Source of the DNA: an uncultured Porphyromonadaceae bacterium
GTDB taxonomy: Bacteria; Bacteroidota; Bacteroidia; Bacteroidales; Muribaculaceae
Length of the DNA: 33,539 bases
Direction of reading: 5' to 3'
NCBI GenBank assembly: GCA_900550025.1
Contig: URQP01000010.1
Location: 1 to 33,539 of the forward strand
A program made the translations under genes and the position numbers. The stretch's first letter is position 1. Every line of letters begins with the position of its first letter. The notes beneath the pieces are model-generated. The model worked only from the letters and a program-made list of their open reading frames with translations, was not told where the DNA came from and ran no database searches. Shown here in pieces: positions 8,758 through 16,545 of the stretch.

Positions 8758-9741
8758 CTATGGTTTTGGCTGGAGCATTTCCTTGATGCCGCCTATCGAG
8801 CCGAGCAGAGACGATGCCTCATATGGCATATAGACCGTCTTGTTGTCTTTTCCGGAAACCATTTCTTTCAAGGTCTCGATATACTTCACGGCAAGCATAT
8901 AAGTGGCAGGGTCGGACTTAGCCCCGGTTACTGCCTCCGCTATCTTGCGTATGGCCTCCGCCTCGGCCTCCGCTTCAAGTACCTTTGCCTCGGCATTACC
9001 CTGTGCCATAAGTATCTGCGACTCGCGGTCGGCCTTGGCGCGGTTGATTTGCGACTCTTTCTCTCCCTCGGATTTCAGAATCATAGAAGTCTTCTCGCCC
9101 TCCGCTTTCAGAATCTTGGCGCGGCGCTCGCGCTCGGCCTGCATCTGCTGCTCCATAGCGTTGCGCACGGAATCGGGAGGCGTGATGTCCTGCAATTCCA
9201 CACGGTTGATTTTCACGCCCCACTTGTTGGTGGCATCGTCGAGCACGGCACGCAACCGCGAATTGATAGTGTCGCGCGACGTGAGTGTCTCGTCCAGTTC
9301 AAGCTCGCCGATGATGTTGCGGAGCGAAGTCTGGGTAAGTTTCTCGATAGCGTTCGGCAGATTGTCGATTTCATATACCGACTTGAAAGGGTCGGTAATC
9401 TGAAAATAAAGCAACGCGTTGATGCGCGTGGTCACGTTGTCCTTCGTGATGACGCTCTGTTCCGGAAAATCGTAAACCTGCTCGCGGAGGTCGATTACAT
9501 CCGACATGCGTATCACCGGAACCGCAATCCCGCGCGGACCGCTGACCATATGCCGCACATAGACCTTGCGCGGACGGTCGATAATCGGCCAAATAATGTT
9601 GATACCCGACGAAAGAGTGGAATGGTAGCGTCCGAGCCGCTCAATCACCTTCGTCTCACTCTGCCGTATGATAATCAAACCGTTCACAGCAAAAATGATA
9701 ACCACCAAAGCTATCACGCCAACTACAATCAATGTTCCCAT
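8758..9741 (-). CDS. SPFH/band-7 (stomatin-like, QmcA-type) membrane protein
   Basis: This 327-residue protein belongs to the stomatin/prohibitin/flotillin (SPFH) superfamily, whose members form oligomeric membrane scaffolds linked to membrane microdomains and proteolysis. A single N-terminal membrane segment (about residues 4-26) is followed by the SPFH domain, starting QSETKVIERLGRYHSTLSSGINIIWP. An alanine-, glutamate- and lysine-rich helical region at about 190-270 is predicted to form a coiled coil. The last gene of an apparent ssb, NfeD, SPFH operon, it starts 27 bp after the NfeD-family gene. Adjacent NfeD and SPFH genes are a classic pairing in bacteria and archaea. The specific cellular role here is unknown. 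Confidence 0.93.
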   Translation of the reverse strand: MGTLIVVGVIALVVIIFAVNGLIIIRQSETKVIERLGRYHSTLSSGINIIWPIIDRPRKVYVRHMVSGPRGIAVPVIRMSDVIDLREQVYDFPEQSVITKDNVTTRINALLYFQITDPFKSVYEIDNLPNAIEKLTQTSLRNIIGELELDETLTSRDTINSRLRAVLDDATNKWGVKINRVELQDITPPDSVRNAMEQQMQAERERRAKILKAEGEKTSMILKSEGEKESQINRAKADRESQILMAQGNAEAKVLEAEAEAEAIRKIAEAVTGAKSDPATYMLAVKYIETLKEMVSGKDNKTVYMPYEASSLLGSIGGIKEMLQPKP

Positions 9742-9768
9742 AATGTATGAATTTTAAGCTGTTAATAT

Positions 9769-10206
9769 CTATTTTTTCTTCACAGTCAGCACAACGCTGT
9801 TCACCTCAAGCACCTCTACCTGCTCGCCTTTGGCAATCACACAGCCGCCGGTTGCAACCGCTTTCCAGTCGTCGCCGTCGATAGAGACACGCCCGGTATT
9901 GGCGGCAGAATCGATTGTCTCCGAGACCACCCCCACACGCCCGATAAGGGCATCGACACCGCTCTTACGCGCATTCTTATCCTTATGGAAAAACATCTTG
10001 ATGGCAATAGGACGAACCACTACAAAAGAAAACAGAGTGAATACCGCAAACCATATTATCTGCGCCTTAACGCCAAAACCCAAAGCGGCAGTCACTGCCG
10101 AAGCCACTGCCCCTATCGCCAGACAGATAGCGGCAAACCCGGCCGTGAAAATCTCCACAGCCACCATCACCGCCGCCACGATTGCCCATATCTGCCACAT
10201 TTCCAT
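9769..10206 (-). CDS. NfeD-family membrane protein
   Basis: This is a 145-residue short-form NfeD protein. Three or so hydrophobic segments fill residues 1-75, and a C-terminal OB-fold (about 80-142) contains the conserved pattern LIGRVGVVSETID...GRVSIDGDDWKAVA...GEQVEVLEVNSVVLTVKK. The N-terminal ClpP-like serine protease domain of long NfeD proteins is absent, as is normal for the short class. NfeD OB-folds are thought to assist the partner SPFH protein, whose gene follows after 27 bp. The upstream ssb gene ends 16 bp before it, so all three are probably cotranscribed. Confidence 0.92.
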   Translation of the reverse strand: MEMWQIWAIVAAVMVAVEIFTAGFAAICLAIGAVASAVTAALGFGVKAQIIWFAVFTLFSFVVVRPIAIKMFFHKDKNARKSGVDALIGRVGVVSETIDSAANTGRVSIDGDDWKAVATGGCVIAKGEQVEVLEVNSVVLTVKKK

Positions 10207-10222
10207 AATATTCCGTTTTTAA

Positions 10223-10567
10223 TTATTGTTGACGATTACTTTGTCCGAGAAAGTCGAAAGTATCGACATAAATCTCCGTCACGTTGTGCTTGATGGCATT
10301 CTTGTCCTCCCACACACGAGTGCGTATCTTTCCCTCAATGTAGAGCTTCGCTCCCTTGCGGATATACTTCTCCGCATATTCGGCGTTCCTGCCCCACATC
10401 ACGATGTTGTGCCATTCCGTCTTTTCCGGATAGGCGACACCTGCAGCCGTGGTGAAAGCACGCTCCGTCGTGGCAAGCGAGAACGAAGCCACCGGTTTGC
10501 CGTCAACGTAGCGGATTTCGGGGTCACGCCCGACATTGCCTATAAGTATTGCCTTATTTACCGACAT
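10223..10567 (-). CDS. ssb: Single-stranded DNA-binding protein, tail-less form
   Basis: SSB coats single-stranded DNA during replication, recombination and repair. The 114-residue product is essentially one OB-fold: MSVNKAILIGNVGRDPEIRY, then KTEWHNIVMWGRNAEYAEKYIRKG and LYIEGKIRTRVWEDK. The typical bacterial SSB continues into a disordered region ending in an acidic tip (DDDIPF-like) that recruits partner proteins. Here the protein stops at FDFLGQSNRQQ with no acidic tail. It is the first gene of an apparent operon with NfeD and SPFH genes. A 143-bp spacer with stem-loops separates it from recA. Another full-length SSB elsewhere in the genome is likely but not visible. Confidence 0.95.
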   Translation of the reverse strand: MSVNKAILIGNVGRDPEIRYVDGKPVASFSLATTERAFTTAAGVAYPEKTEWHNIVMWGRNAEYAEKYIRKGAKLYIEGKIRTRVWEDKNAIKHNVTEIYVDTFDFLGQSNRQQ

Positions 10568-10638
10568 TTCTGAAAACCTTTATATATAAAATTGCCCAAA
10601 CCTGACCTATATGGGACAGAATCCAGCCTTTCCTGCCA

Positions 10639-10704
10639 ATAGTTATGCAACTATAATTACAATCTATCCTTACAACTGCTGCCTGAACAGCAATCATAAG
10701 GATA
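10639..10704 (-). other. Stem-loops in the recA-ssb spacer
   Basis: Two hairpins lie downstream of recA on the minus strand. The first pairs 10665-10672 with 10697-10704 (TATCCTTA/TAAGGATA), with an inner TGCTG/CAGCA pair at 10677-10681/10688-10692. The second pairs 10639-10644 with 10649-10654 (ATAGTT/AACTAT). Neither is followed by a clear T-tract, so the first could be a weak terminator, a 3'-end stabiliser or an RNA-processing signal. No convincing ssb promoter was seen in this spacer. Confidence 0.45.
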
Positions 10705-10710
10705 CGACTA

Positions 10711-11787
10711 TTATTCTTCAGGAGCGGAATTCAATACGGCAGCCGCATCCTCGTCACCATCCTTGCTGAAGAGCTTAGCCTTGATTTTTGCCTCCAGCTC
10801 GTCGGCAAGCTCCGGATTGTCGTCGATAAGCCTCTTGACAGCATCACGCCCTTGCCCGAGCTTCGTATCGTCGTAAGAGAACCACGAGCCGCTCTTCTTG
10901 ATAATGCCAAGGTCAACGCCCAAATCGACAATCTCGCCGCTATGCGAAACGCCCTCGCCGAAAGTCATCTCAAACTCGGCCTTCTTGAATGGAGGCGCAA
11001 CCTTGTTCTTCACAACCTTCACTTTAGTATTATAGCCGACAATGTCCTCACCGTTCTTGATTGACGAAGTGCGGCGTATGTCGATACGCACCGACGCATA
11101 GAACTTCAAGGCATTACCACCGGTAGTGGTTTCGGGCGAACCCCATGTTACGCCAATCTTATCGCGCAACTGGTTGATGAAGATGCAAGTGGTCTTAGTC
11201 TTCGAAATCGTGCCCGTAAGCTTACGCAAAGCCTGCGACATCAACCGTGCCTGCAACCCCATCTGCTTCTCGCCCATCACGCCCTCAATCTCAGCTTTCG
11301 GGGTAAGCGCCGCTACCGAGTCAATCACGATTATGTCGATTGCGGAGGAACGGATAAGCTGGTCGGCAATTTCCAATGCCTGTTCTCCATTGTCGGGCTG
11401 TGAAATCCACAGATTGTTGACATCCACACCGAGTTTCTCGGCATAGAAACGGTCGAAAGCGTGCTCCGCATCGATTATGGCGGCAATTCCGCCCTGCTTC
11501 TGTGCCTGCGCTATGGCAAGGATTGCAAGCGTGGTCTTACCGGACGACTCCGGGCCGAAAATCTCGATTATCCTGCCACGCGGATAGCCTCCCACGCCGA
11601 GAGCGGCATCCAGACCGATTATGCCGGTAGGTATTACCTCAACATTCTCTATATTCTCATCGCCGAGCTTCATAATCGCGCCACGTCCGAAATCTTTCTC
11701 AATCTTCGACATAGCGTTCTGCAAAGCCTTAAGCTTTTCGTTGGCTACAGGGGCTGTCCCTGCCGCAGCATTCTTTTTAGAATCCAT
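10711..11787 (-). CDS. recA: Recombinase RecA
   Basis: RecA is the ATP-dependent strand-exchange protein of homologous recombination and the co-protease that triggers SOS-type repressor cleavage. The product is 358 residues. Walker A is GPESSGKT at 78-85. The DNA-binding loop region shows [11 protein letters not shown] (about 203-213) and [14 protein letters not shown] (about 219-232). The C-terminus is acidic and ends [11 protein letters not shown]. The gene starts 12 bp after bcp, so both are probably transcribed from the bcp promoter; no separate promoter fits in the gap. No recognisable LexA-type operator was seen upstream. Confidence 0.99.
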   Translation of the reverse strand: MDSKKNAAAGTAPVANEKLKALQNAMSKIEKDFGRGAIMKLGDENIENVEVIPTGIIGLDAALGVGGYPRGRIIEIFGPESSGKTTLAILAIAQAQKQGGIAAIIDAEHAFDRFYAEKLGVDVNNLWISQPDNGEQALEIADQLIRSSAIDIIVIDSVAALTPKAEIEGVMGEKQMGLQARLMSQALRKLTGTISKTKTTCIFINQLRDKIGVTWGSPETTTGGNALKFYASVRIDIRRTSSIKNGEDIVGYNTKVKVVKNKVAPPFKKAEFEMTFGEGVSHSGEIVDLGVDLGIIKKSGSWFSYDDTKLGQGRDAVKRLIDDNPELADELEAKIKAKLFSKDGDEDAAAVLNSAPEE

Positions 11788-11799
11788 ATATCTTTAATT

Positions 11800-12252
11800 T
11801 TATTTATTCAAATCCAATATCTGGCGCGCGCTGTCCTTCGTATTTACCTTGGTAATTATATCCGTCACCACGCCGTCGCCATCGACAAGGAAAGTGGTGC
11901 GTACCGTACCCATATACTCGCGTCCCGCCATCTTTTTCTTCTGCCATACGCCGAACGCCTCGTTAAGACGCAAGTCGGTATCGGCTATCAAAGGGAAAGG
12001 CAAAGAATATTTCTCCGCGAACTTCACGTGGGAAGCCGCACTGTCCTTGCTCACTCCGATTATCTCATAACCGGCCTTGCGCAACTCGCCATATCCGTCC
12101 CTCAGGCTGCAAGCCTCTGCCGTGCAACCGGGAGTGTTGTCCTTCGGATAGAAATAGATTGCAAGTTTCTTACCTGCAAAATCAGACGCTTTCACCTCTT
12201 TGCCGTTGGCATCCGTGCCAAGTATTTCCGGTATCTTGTCTCCTATTTTCAT
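11800..12252 (-). CDS. bcp: Thioredoxin-dependent thiol peroxidase (BCP/PrxQ peroxiredoxin)
   Basis: The protein reduces hydrogen peroxide and organic hydroperoxides in the cytoplasm, with thioredoxin as electron donor. It has 150 residues, the usual size. The peroxidatic cysteine C43 sits in TPGCTAEAC, and the resolving C48 is five residues on, the atypical 2-Cys arrangement of the BCP class. The conserved active-site arginine is in MGTVRTTFLV (R118). It is the first gene of a bcp-recA pair with 12 bp between them, which couples peroxide defence to DNA repair. Confidence 0.96.
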   Translation of the reverse strand: MKIGDKIPEILGTDANGKEVKASDFAGKKLAIYFYPKDNTPGCTAEACSLRDGYGELRKAGYEIIGVSKDSAASHVKFAEKYSLPFPLIADTDLRLNEAFGVWQKKKMAGREYMGTVRTTFLVDGDGVVTDIITKVNTKDSARQILDLNK

Positions 12253-12275
12253 TGTCTTTGATTTTTAATTCAATG

Positions 12276-12283
12276 CAAAACTA
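12276..12283 (-). promoter_or_regulatory. -7 element for bcp-recA
   Basis: On the minus strand TAGTTTTG matches TAnnTTTG and lies about 24 nt upstream of the bcp start. The region 20 nt further upstream has no clean TTG, so support is partial. Confidence 0.45.
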
Positions 12284-12323
12284 TGCGTTCCTTGGGCAGC
12301 ACTTATGCCCTGATGTGTTAATA

Positions 12324-13430
12324 TTAATGTTGCATCTCCACTTTGTGGGTAGGCGGCAACTGCTCGTTACGATGGTTGACAGCCTCTACCACCTTCAAAG
12401 CCAGCTCATTGAACGCACTGCCCGACACTGTGTTCTGCAAAGCCGCCGGCACGCCATTGTCGCCGCCGTCGCAAATGCCCGCCACTAACGGAATCTGCGC
12501 AAGCAAATCCACGCCGAGCTTTTCAGCGAGCCGCTTGCCGCCACCGTTGCCGAAGATGTAGTATTTCTCGTCGGGATGGCCGGCCGGAGTGAACCACGAC
12601 ATATTTTCAACAATTCCAAGCACCGGAACGTTCACTTTGTCGCTGCGGAACATACTTACGCCCTTACGCGCGTCGGCAAGAGCCACTTCCTGCGGAGTAG
12701 TCACCACAATAGCTCCGGTGATTGCCAGCGTCTGAACCAAAGTGAGATGTATGTCGCTCGTGCCCGGAGGCATATCTATCACAAAGTAGTCAAGCTCGCC
12801 CCAATTAGCTTCTCCGATAAGCTGTTTCAAAGCGTTGCTGGCCATACCGCCACGCCAAAGCACCGCGCTGTCCTTATCCACGAGGAAGCCAATCGAAAGG
12901 AGCTTCACGCCGTATTTCTCGACAGGAGCGATAAGATTGCGCCCGCCGACTTCGTCCATATATACCGGCTCGTCCTCCACCCCGAACATCTTAGGCACAG
13001 ACGGGCCGAAAATGTCGGCATCGAGCAACCCCACCTTATAGCCTTGTGCGGCAAGCGCGACAGCGAGATTGCTCGCTACGGTGGATTTGCCGACACCGCC
13101 CTTGCCGGACGACACACCGATTATGTTCTTCACACCGGGAAGCGGATTTTCAGGCTTCTCGACCGCCTGACGGAACTTCACTGCAATGTTGCCCTTTATT
13201 TCGGCATTCTGGCTCGCATAGGTAAGCACGGCAGTCTCCGCAGCCTTCACCACCGACTTCACGAACGGGTCAGTCGGCTTGTCGAAAATCAGCGAAAACG
13301 AAACCTTCATACCGTCGATTCGTATGTCGTCCTCCACCATATTGTTGTCAACCAGATTCTTTCCGTTTCCGGGATACCTTACGTTGCGCAACGCGTCGAG
13401 TATCAATGCCGGATATAATCTTTCTTCCAT
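12324..13430 (-). CDS. mrp: Mrp/NBP35-family P-loop ATPase (iron-sulfur carrier type)
   Basis: This family (ApbC/Mrp/Nbp35) binds and transfers Fe-S clusters in an ATP-dependent way. The 368-residue protein begins with a MIP18/DUF59-like domain (about 1-90). The deviant Walker A of the MinD/Mrp group is SGKGGVGKST at 108-117. DADIFGPSVPKMFG (about 137-150), the Mrp signature VIDMPPGTSD (218-226) and ENMSWF (275-280) also fit. Unlike many family members, it has no CxxC after ENMSWF. The segment reads TPAGHPDEKYYIFG, and the only cysteine in the protein is C320. It lies downstream of trmB and has a candidate promoter of its own. Confidence 0.93.
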   Translation of the reverse strand: MEERLYPALILDALRNVRYPGNGKNLVDNNMVEDDIRIDGMKVSFSLIFDKPTDPFVKSVVKAAETAVLTYASQNAEIKGNIAVKFRQAVEKPENPLPGVKNIIGVSSGKGGVGKSTVASNLAVALAAQGYKVGLLDADIFGPSVPKMFGVEDEPVYMDEVGGRNLIAPVEKYGVKLLSIGFLVDKDSAVLWRGGMASNALKQLIGEANWGELDYFVIDMPPGTSDIHLTLVQTLAITGAIVVTTPQEVALADARKGVSMFRSDKVNVPVLGIVENMSWFTPAGHPDEKYYIFGNGGGKRLAEKLGVDLLAQIPLVAGICDGGDNGVPAALQNTVSGSAFNELALKVVEAVNHRNEQLPPTHKVEMQH

Positions 13431-13460
13431 GTTTTCAGTATGCTAATTAATCGTCATCTA

Positions 13461-13468
13461 CAAAGTTA
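13461..13468 (-). promoter_or_regulatory. -7 element upstream of mrp
   Basis: On the minus strand TAACTTTG matches TAnnTTTG about 30 nt upstream of the mrp start, within the 87-bp spacer after trmB. A TTTG lies 23 nt further upstream, slightly longer than the 20-nt spacing seen at the best promoters here. Confidence 0.45.
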
Positions 13469-13517
13469 CAAAGAATTTTGCTTCCGAGAAACAAACAAAA
13501 GCGCTGATTCCTTATGT

Positions 13518-14282
13518 TTATTTGCCGGAGAATTTCGGGTCGGTCTCAAGATAGCCGCGCGAAAAGCTGCGGTAAGTATCGAATTCTATTTCAATATCGG
13601 GTTCCTGCAATTCCGTACCCGCGTCGAGCCGCCAACGCAGATATTTTATCGTAAGCCCGCGCGCAAGCCATTGCTGCTCGTAGAAAGTGCGTATCTCCAA
13701 TATGTCGTCAGCCATCCCGGAAGCATAGAGGTCATCGGTATCGACCTCCACAGGCAAGCCGTTGAGCCTCACTAATTCGCGTGTATAGGTATAAAGGAAC
13801 GGACTATCCGTTTTCAGATTGATGATTCCACCGGGCTCAAGTATCCGGCGGTAAAGATTCAGGAAACGCACCGATGTGAGCCGCTTGTTCGTCTTTTTCA
13901 TCTGAGGGTCAGGGAAAGTTATCCATATTTCCGAAACTTCACCCGGCGCAAAAAAAGAGGCAATCAATTCGATATTGGTACGCACAAAAGCCACATTCGG
14001 CATATTGTCTGCCACTGCCTGCTTCGCTCCCGTCCACATCCGCGCTCCTTTAATATCGACTCCTATGAAATTCCTGTCAGGAAACCGCTTCGCGAGCCCC
14101 ACGGTATATTCACCCTTGCCACATCCCAATTCAAGTACAATGGGATTGCCGTTGCCGAAAAAATCGGAATGCCACTTGCCTTTCAACGGAAAGCCTTGCT
14201 GCATCAGCACGGAATAAGGATACTGGAACACGTTGCTGAACGTTTCCATTTCACCGAATTTCTTCAACTTGTTCTTTCCCAT
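13518..14282 (-). CDS. trmB: tRNA (guanine-N7-)-methyltransferase
   Basis: TrmB uses S-adenosylmethionine to form m7G46 in the variable loop of tRNAs. The 254-residue protein has the SAM-binding motif [11 protein letters not shown] (about 50-60) followed by [13 protein letters not shown]. The family signature [14 protein letters not shown] is at 121-134. The N-terminus [20 protein letters not shown] matches Bacteroidetes-type TrmB, supporting the ATG at 14282. Its start is 2 bp after the stop of the upstream LRR protein gene, so the two are probably cotranscribed and possibly translationally coupled. mrp follows 87 bp downstream. Confidence 0.97.
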   Translation of the reverse strand: MGKNKLKKFGEMETFSNVFQYPYSVLMQQGFPLKGKWHSDFFGNGNPIVLELGCGKGEYTVGLAKRFPDRNFIGVDIKGARMWTGAKQAVADNMPNVAFVRTNIELIASFFAPGEVSEIWITFPDPQMKKTNKRLTSVRFLNLYRRILEPGGIINLKTDSPFLYTYTRELVRLNGLPVEVDTDDLYASGMADDILEIRTFYEQQWLARGLTIKYLRWRLDAGTELQEPDIEIEFDTYRSFSRGYLETDPKFSGK

Positions 14283-14284
14283 AA

Positions 14285-15700
14285 TCAGTCACGCATTATT
14301 TTTAAGATTTCGACCTTGCCATTATCCAACACACATCTGACGACATAGAGGCTACCGGTGTAACCGCCAAGATAAAAATCCACAGCTTCCGACTGCGGCC
14401 TTTTCACAGAAAGAAGCGTTCCGTTGATGCTGTATAACGCCGCCTCAGTTATCACGTCCGACGATTCCAGTACCAGATTACCGTCTGCAACCGCCGCTTT
14501 TATCAACGCCTCTTCAAAATTGACAGATGCTGAAGCGTTGAAAAAATCCATCCATTGCTCCGCCGCACGGTAAGCTGTCTCCAAATTACCGGGAACTATC
14601 AAATCGACTCTCCATTTTGCCACATTCTCCCACACATCATCGCCAAGCGACGGAGGATCCGCCGGCAACGCCTCTATCCTGCGGAGCGACGACTGGTTGC
14701 GGAATGCGCCGGTCCCGATGTATTCCACATTCTCCGGTATTATTATCTCCACTAAGCTCCGCCAGTCGGAAAGCGCGTAGTCGCCTACCTCCCTCAGCGA
14801 AGCTGGCAGAAACTCACTGTCAGCCATCAATTTGTTTCCGGCGAAAGTGAAATCATTGATGCGGACCACGCCTTCAGGCAAGTCAATCGAGCCAAGCGCA
14901 GTGTCATAGAAAAATGCGCCGTCGCCGAGCGACTCCAGCCCGGAGGGCAACACCACACTTCTCAAGTTTCCGTTATCGGCAAATGCCCAAGTCCCTATTT
15001 CCGTCAGTGAATTGCACATCGACAAATCCACCGACTCCAGCCCGGCTCCTTCAAATGCGCCGTCTGCTATCCGCACTAAAGAGGAAGTAAAGACAAACGA
15101 CTTCAACGATGCGCAAAAACTAAAAGCAGAGCTCCCTATGTGAGCTAACGAAGGCAAATCCACAGAGGACAACATAGAGCATTTGCTAAAAGCATATTCG
15201 CCCACTTCCACCAATCCTGAATAACTTTTGACTGTCTCGAGCGACGAACAGCCGGAAAACGCCATATCTCCCACCGAAACCACATTCGCGGGAATCTCCA
15301 CGCCGCGCAGCTGTGCGCATCCGGAAAAAGCGCCGTCGCCCACCGACACGAGCGAACGCGGGAGCGACACCGACCGCAACCGCATGCCGGCAAAACAGAA
15401 AGGAGGCAATTCGTCCTTCTCAAAGCTCACATAGTTTCCAAAAAGCGGCTTCTTCCCGGAATATTCAGCCACATCCACCCCCGACAAATCAAGCGCGGAC
15501 AGACCCGGCATTTCCGACTGCAGGAACCGGAAATCGCGCGCATCCATCGAGCCAGTTACCGTCAACGAGGTCAACGATGCCAAATTCTGGCCGGAAAGCG
15601 CGCTTTCCAATCCGCCGGGCAAACACTCCACCGGATATGCATATTCAACCGTGACAATCGACAACGCAACCGCCACGGCATTTTTTATGAATATTTTCAT
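14285..15700 (-). CDS. BspA-like leucine-rich repeat surface protein with T9SS-like tail
   Basis: This is a predicted secreted or surface protein of 471 residues from the ATG at 15700. The longer ORF would begin with GTG at 15712 and spoil the signal peptide. The N-terminus [22 protein letters not shown] is a plausible signal peptide. Residues about 90-360 are a run of 23-residue BspA/LRR_5-type repeats, recognisable by recurring [25 protein letters not shown] and IGTWAFADN units. The last 70 or so residues ([19 protein letters not shown]...[23 protein letters not shown]) resemble a type IX sorting domain but are degenerate. BspA-type repeats in Bacteroidetes often bind host or bacterial surfaces; that role is inferred here. 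trmB follows after 2 bp. Confidence 0.85.
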   Translation of the reverse strand: MKIFIKNAVAVALSIVTVEYAYPVECLPGGLESALSGQNLASLTSLTVTGSMDARDFRFLQSEMPGLSALDLSGVDVAEYSGKKPLFGNYVSFEKDELPPFCFAGMRLRSVSLPRSLVSVGDGAFSGCAQLRGVEIPANVVSVGDMAFSGCSSLETVKSYSGLVEVGEYAFSKCSMLSSVDLPSLAHIGSSAFSFCASLKSFVFTSSLVRIADGAFEGAGLESVDLSMCNSLTEIGTWAFADNGNLRSVVLPSGLESLGDGAFFYDTALGSIDLPEGVVRINDFTFAGNKLMADSEFLPASLREVGDYALSDWRSLVEIIIPENVEYIGTGAFRNQSSLRRIEALPADPPSLGDDVWENVAKWRVDLIVPGNLETAYRAAEQWMDFFNASASVNFEEALIKAAVADGNLVLESSDVITEAALYSINGTLLSVKRPQSEAVDFYLGGYTGSLYVVRCVLDNGKVEILKIMRD

Positions 15701-15749
15701 CAGATTACTCACAATTTGCTGTAAAATTACAAAATTTATCCTTCCCAGC

Positions 15750-16421
15750 CTACATCCTTGTGTCTATATGGATTATATTGTCGACAAAAAACAATTTCCT
15801 TATGGCGTCACATGGCAGCTCTATGTCGTCGTACATCTTGTTCTCGCTCCGCAATATCACCATCCCGTTCTTCGGATGACGGCGCAAATATTTCACCATC
15901 CGGTAATCATCGAGAACCACCACATAAATCTGCCCCCAATAGATTACCGACATATCGCGTATCTCGTGCACGGCAATATAGTCGCCCTCATTTATCACCG
16001 GACGCATACTGTCACCGCTCACCTTGACTATACGGCTCTCCTGACTGATTCCCGGCACATTGATACGCCCGACAATGCGGTCGTCGGCAAATATCATCTC
16101 ACGTGAGGCCGATCCGGCCGTGACATCTATGTCGTAGACCGGCGTGCCGCTCTCCGCTTCCGCAATGTTGCCGGCGGCGATAGTGGCGGGCGGCTGCACT
16201 CTCGGGAACGGCACGCCCGCACCAGTGGTAAGCCAAACCTTCGACACTCCGAGATTCACCACTATCTTATTGACAAGAGCATCACTTATTGGCAATTTGC
16301 CATTAAGATGCTTCGAAAGATTCGACACATCCGTACCTATGCGGTTGGCAAACGAATTTTGCTTCATCCGCAATTCGCTTATAAGAAACTTTATCCGGTC
16401 AATTACACTTTGATTATCCAT
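15750..16421 (-). CDS. XRE-family repressor with S24 (LexA-like) peptidase domain
   Basis: The protein is a predicted transcriptional repressor that could inactivate itself by autocleavage. From the ATG at 16421 it has 223 residues; the longer ORF adds ten residues that overlap the promoter. An XRE-type helix-turn-helix occupies about residues 5-60 (KQNSFANRIGTDVSNLSKHLNG). The C-terminal S24 peptidase fold contains the catalytic serine in GDSMRPVINEGDYI (S138) and the general-base lysine in RMVKYLRR (K177). A102-G103 in DVTAGS is a possible LexA-like cleavage bond. Such proteins act as phage-type or stress repressors. No phage genes are adjacent. The LRR gene starts 49 bp downstream on the same strand. 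Confidence 0.88.
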   Translation of the reverse strand: MDNQSVIDRIKFLISELRMKQNSFANRIGTDVSNLSKHLNGKLPISDALVNKIVVNLGVSKVWLTTGAGVPFPRVQPPATIAAGNIAEAESGTPVYDIDVTAGSASREMIFADDRIVGRINVPGISQESRIVKVSGDSMRPVINEGDYIAVHEIRDMSVIYWGQIYVVVLDDYRMVKYLRRHPKNGMVILRSENKMYDDIELPCDAIRKLFFVDNIIHIDTRM

Positions 16422-16439
16422 ATCCTCGCAAATTCCGGC

Positions 16440-16481
16440 GCAAGTTACCAATAATTTGGCATATTACCAACCATTTACCAT
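16440..16481 (-). promoter_or_regulatory. Promoter and probable operator of the XRE/S24 repressor gene
   Basis: On the minus strand a TTG (16470-16468) is followed after 20 nt by TAACTTG (16447-16441), an imperfect -7 element. Three copies of TTACCA on the plus strand (16445, 16464, 16475) and an inverted TTGG/CCAA pair (16456-16459/16467-16470) overlap these boxes. Repeats on the core promoter of a repressor gene suggest autoregulation; this is inferred. Confidence 0.5.
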
Positions 16482-16515
16482 AAAAAACGGGGCGGAATCT
16501 CACGATTCCACCCCG
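16482..16515 (-). terminator. Intrinsic terminator of the DUF2436 gene
   Basis: A 12-position stem (16488-16499 with 16504-16515, one C-A mismatch) with a TCAC loop is followed on the minus strand by a run of six T at 16487-16482. It lies just downstream of the minus-strand gene ending at 16546. Confidence 0.85.
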
Positions 16516-16545
16516 AAGGAAACATCAAAATATGAAAAAATTCTG

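Noticed and set aside
8419..8833. Short ORFs in both directions downstream of rpmA (63 and 82 codons)
   Set aside because: They read through the hairpin repeats and give proline/arginine-rich low-complexity peptides; the second also overlaps the end of the SPFH gene.
11461..13418. Long plus-strand ORFs (266 and 280 codons) opposite recA, bcp and mrp
   Set aside because: They are shadows of clearly identified minus-strand genes, with no domains or start signals.
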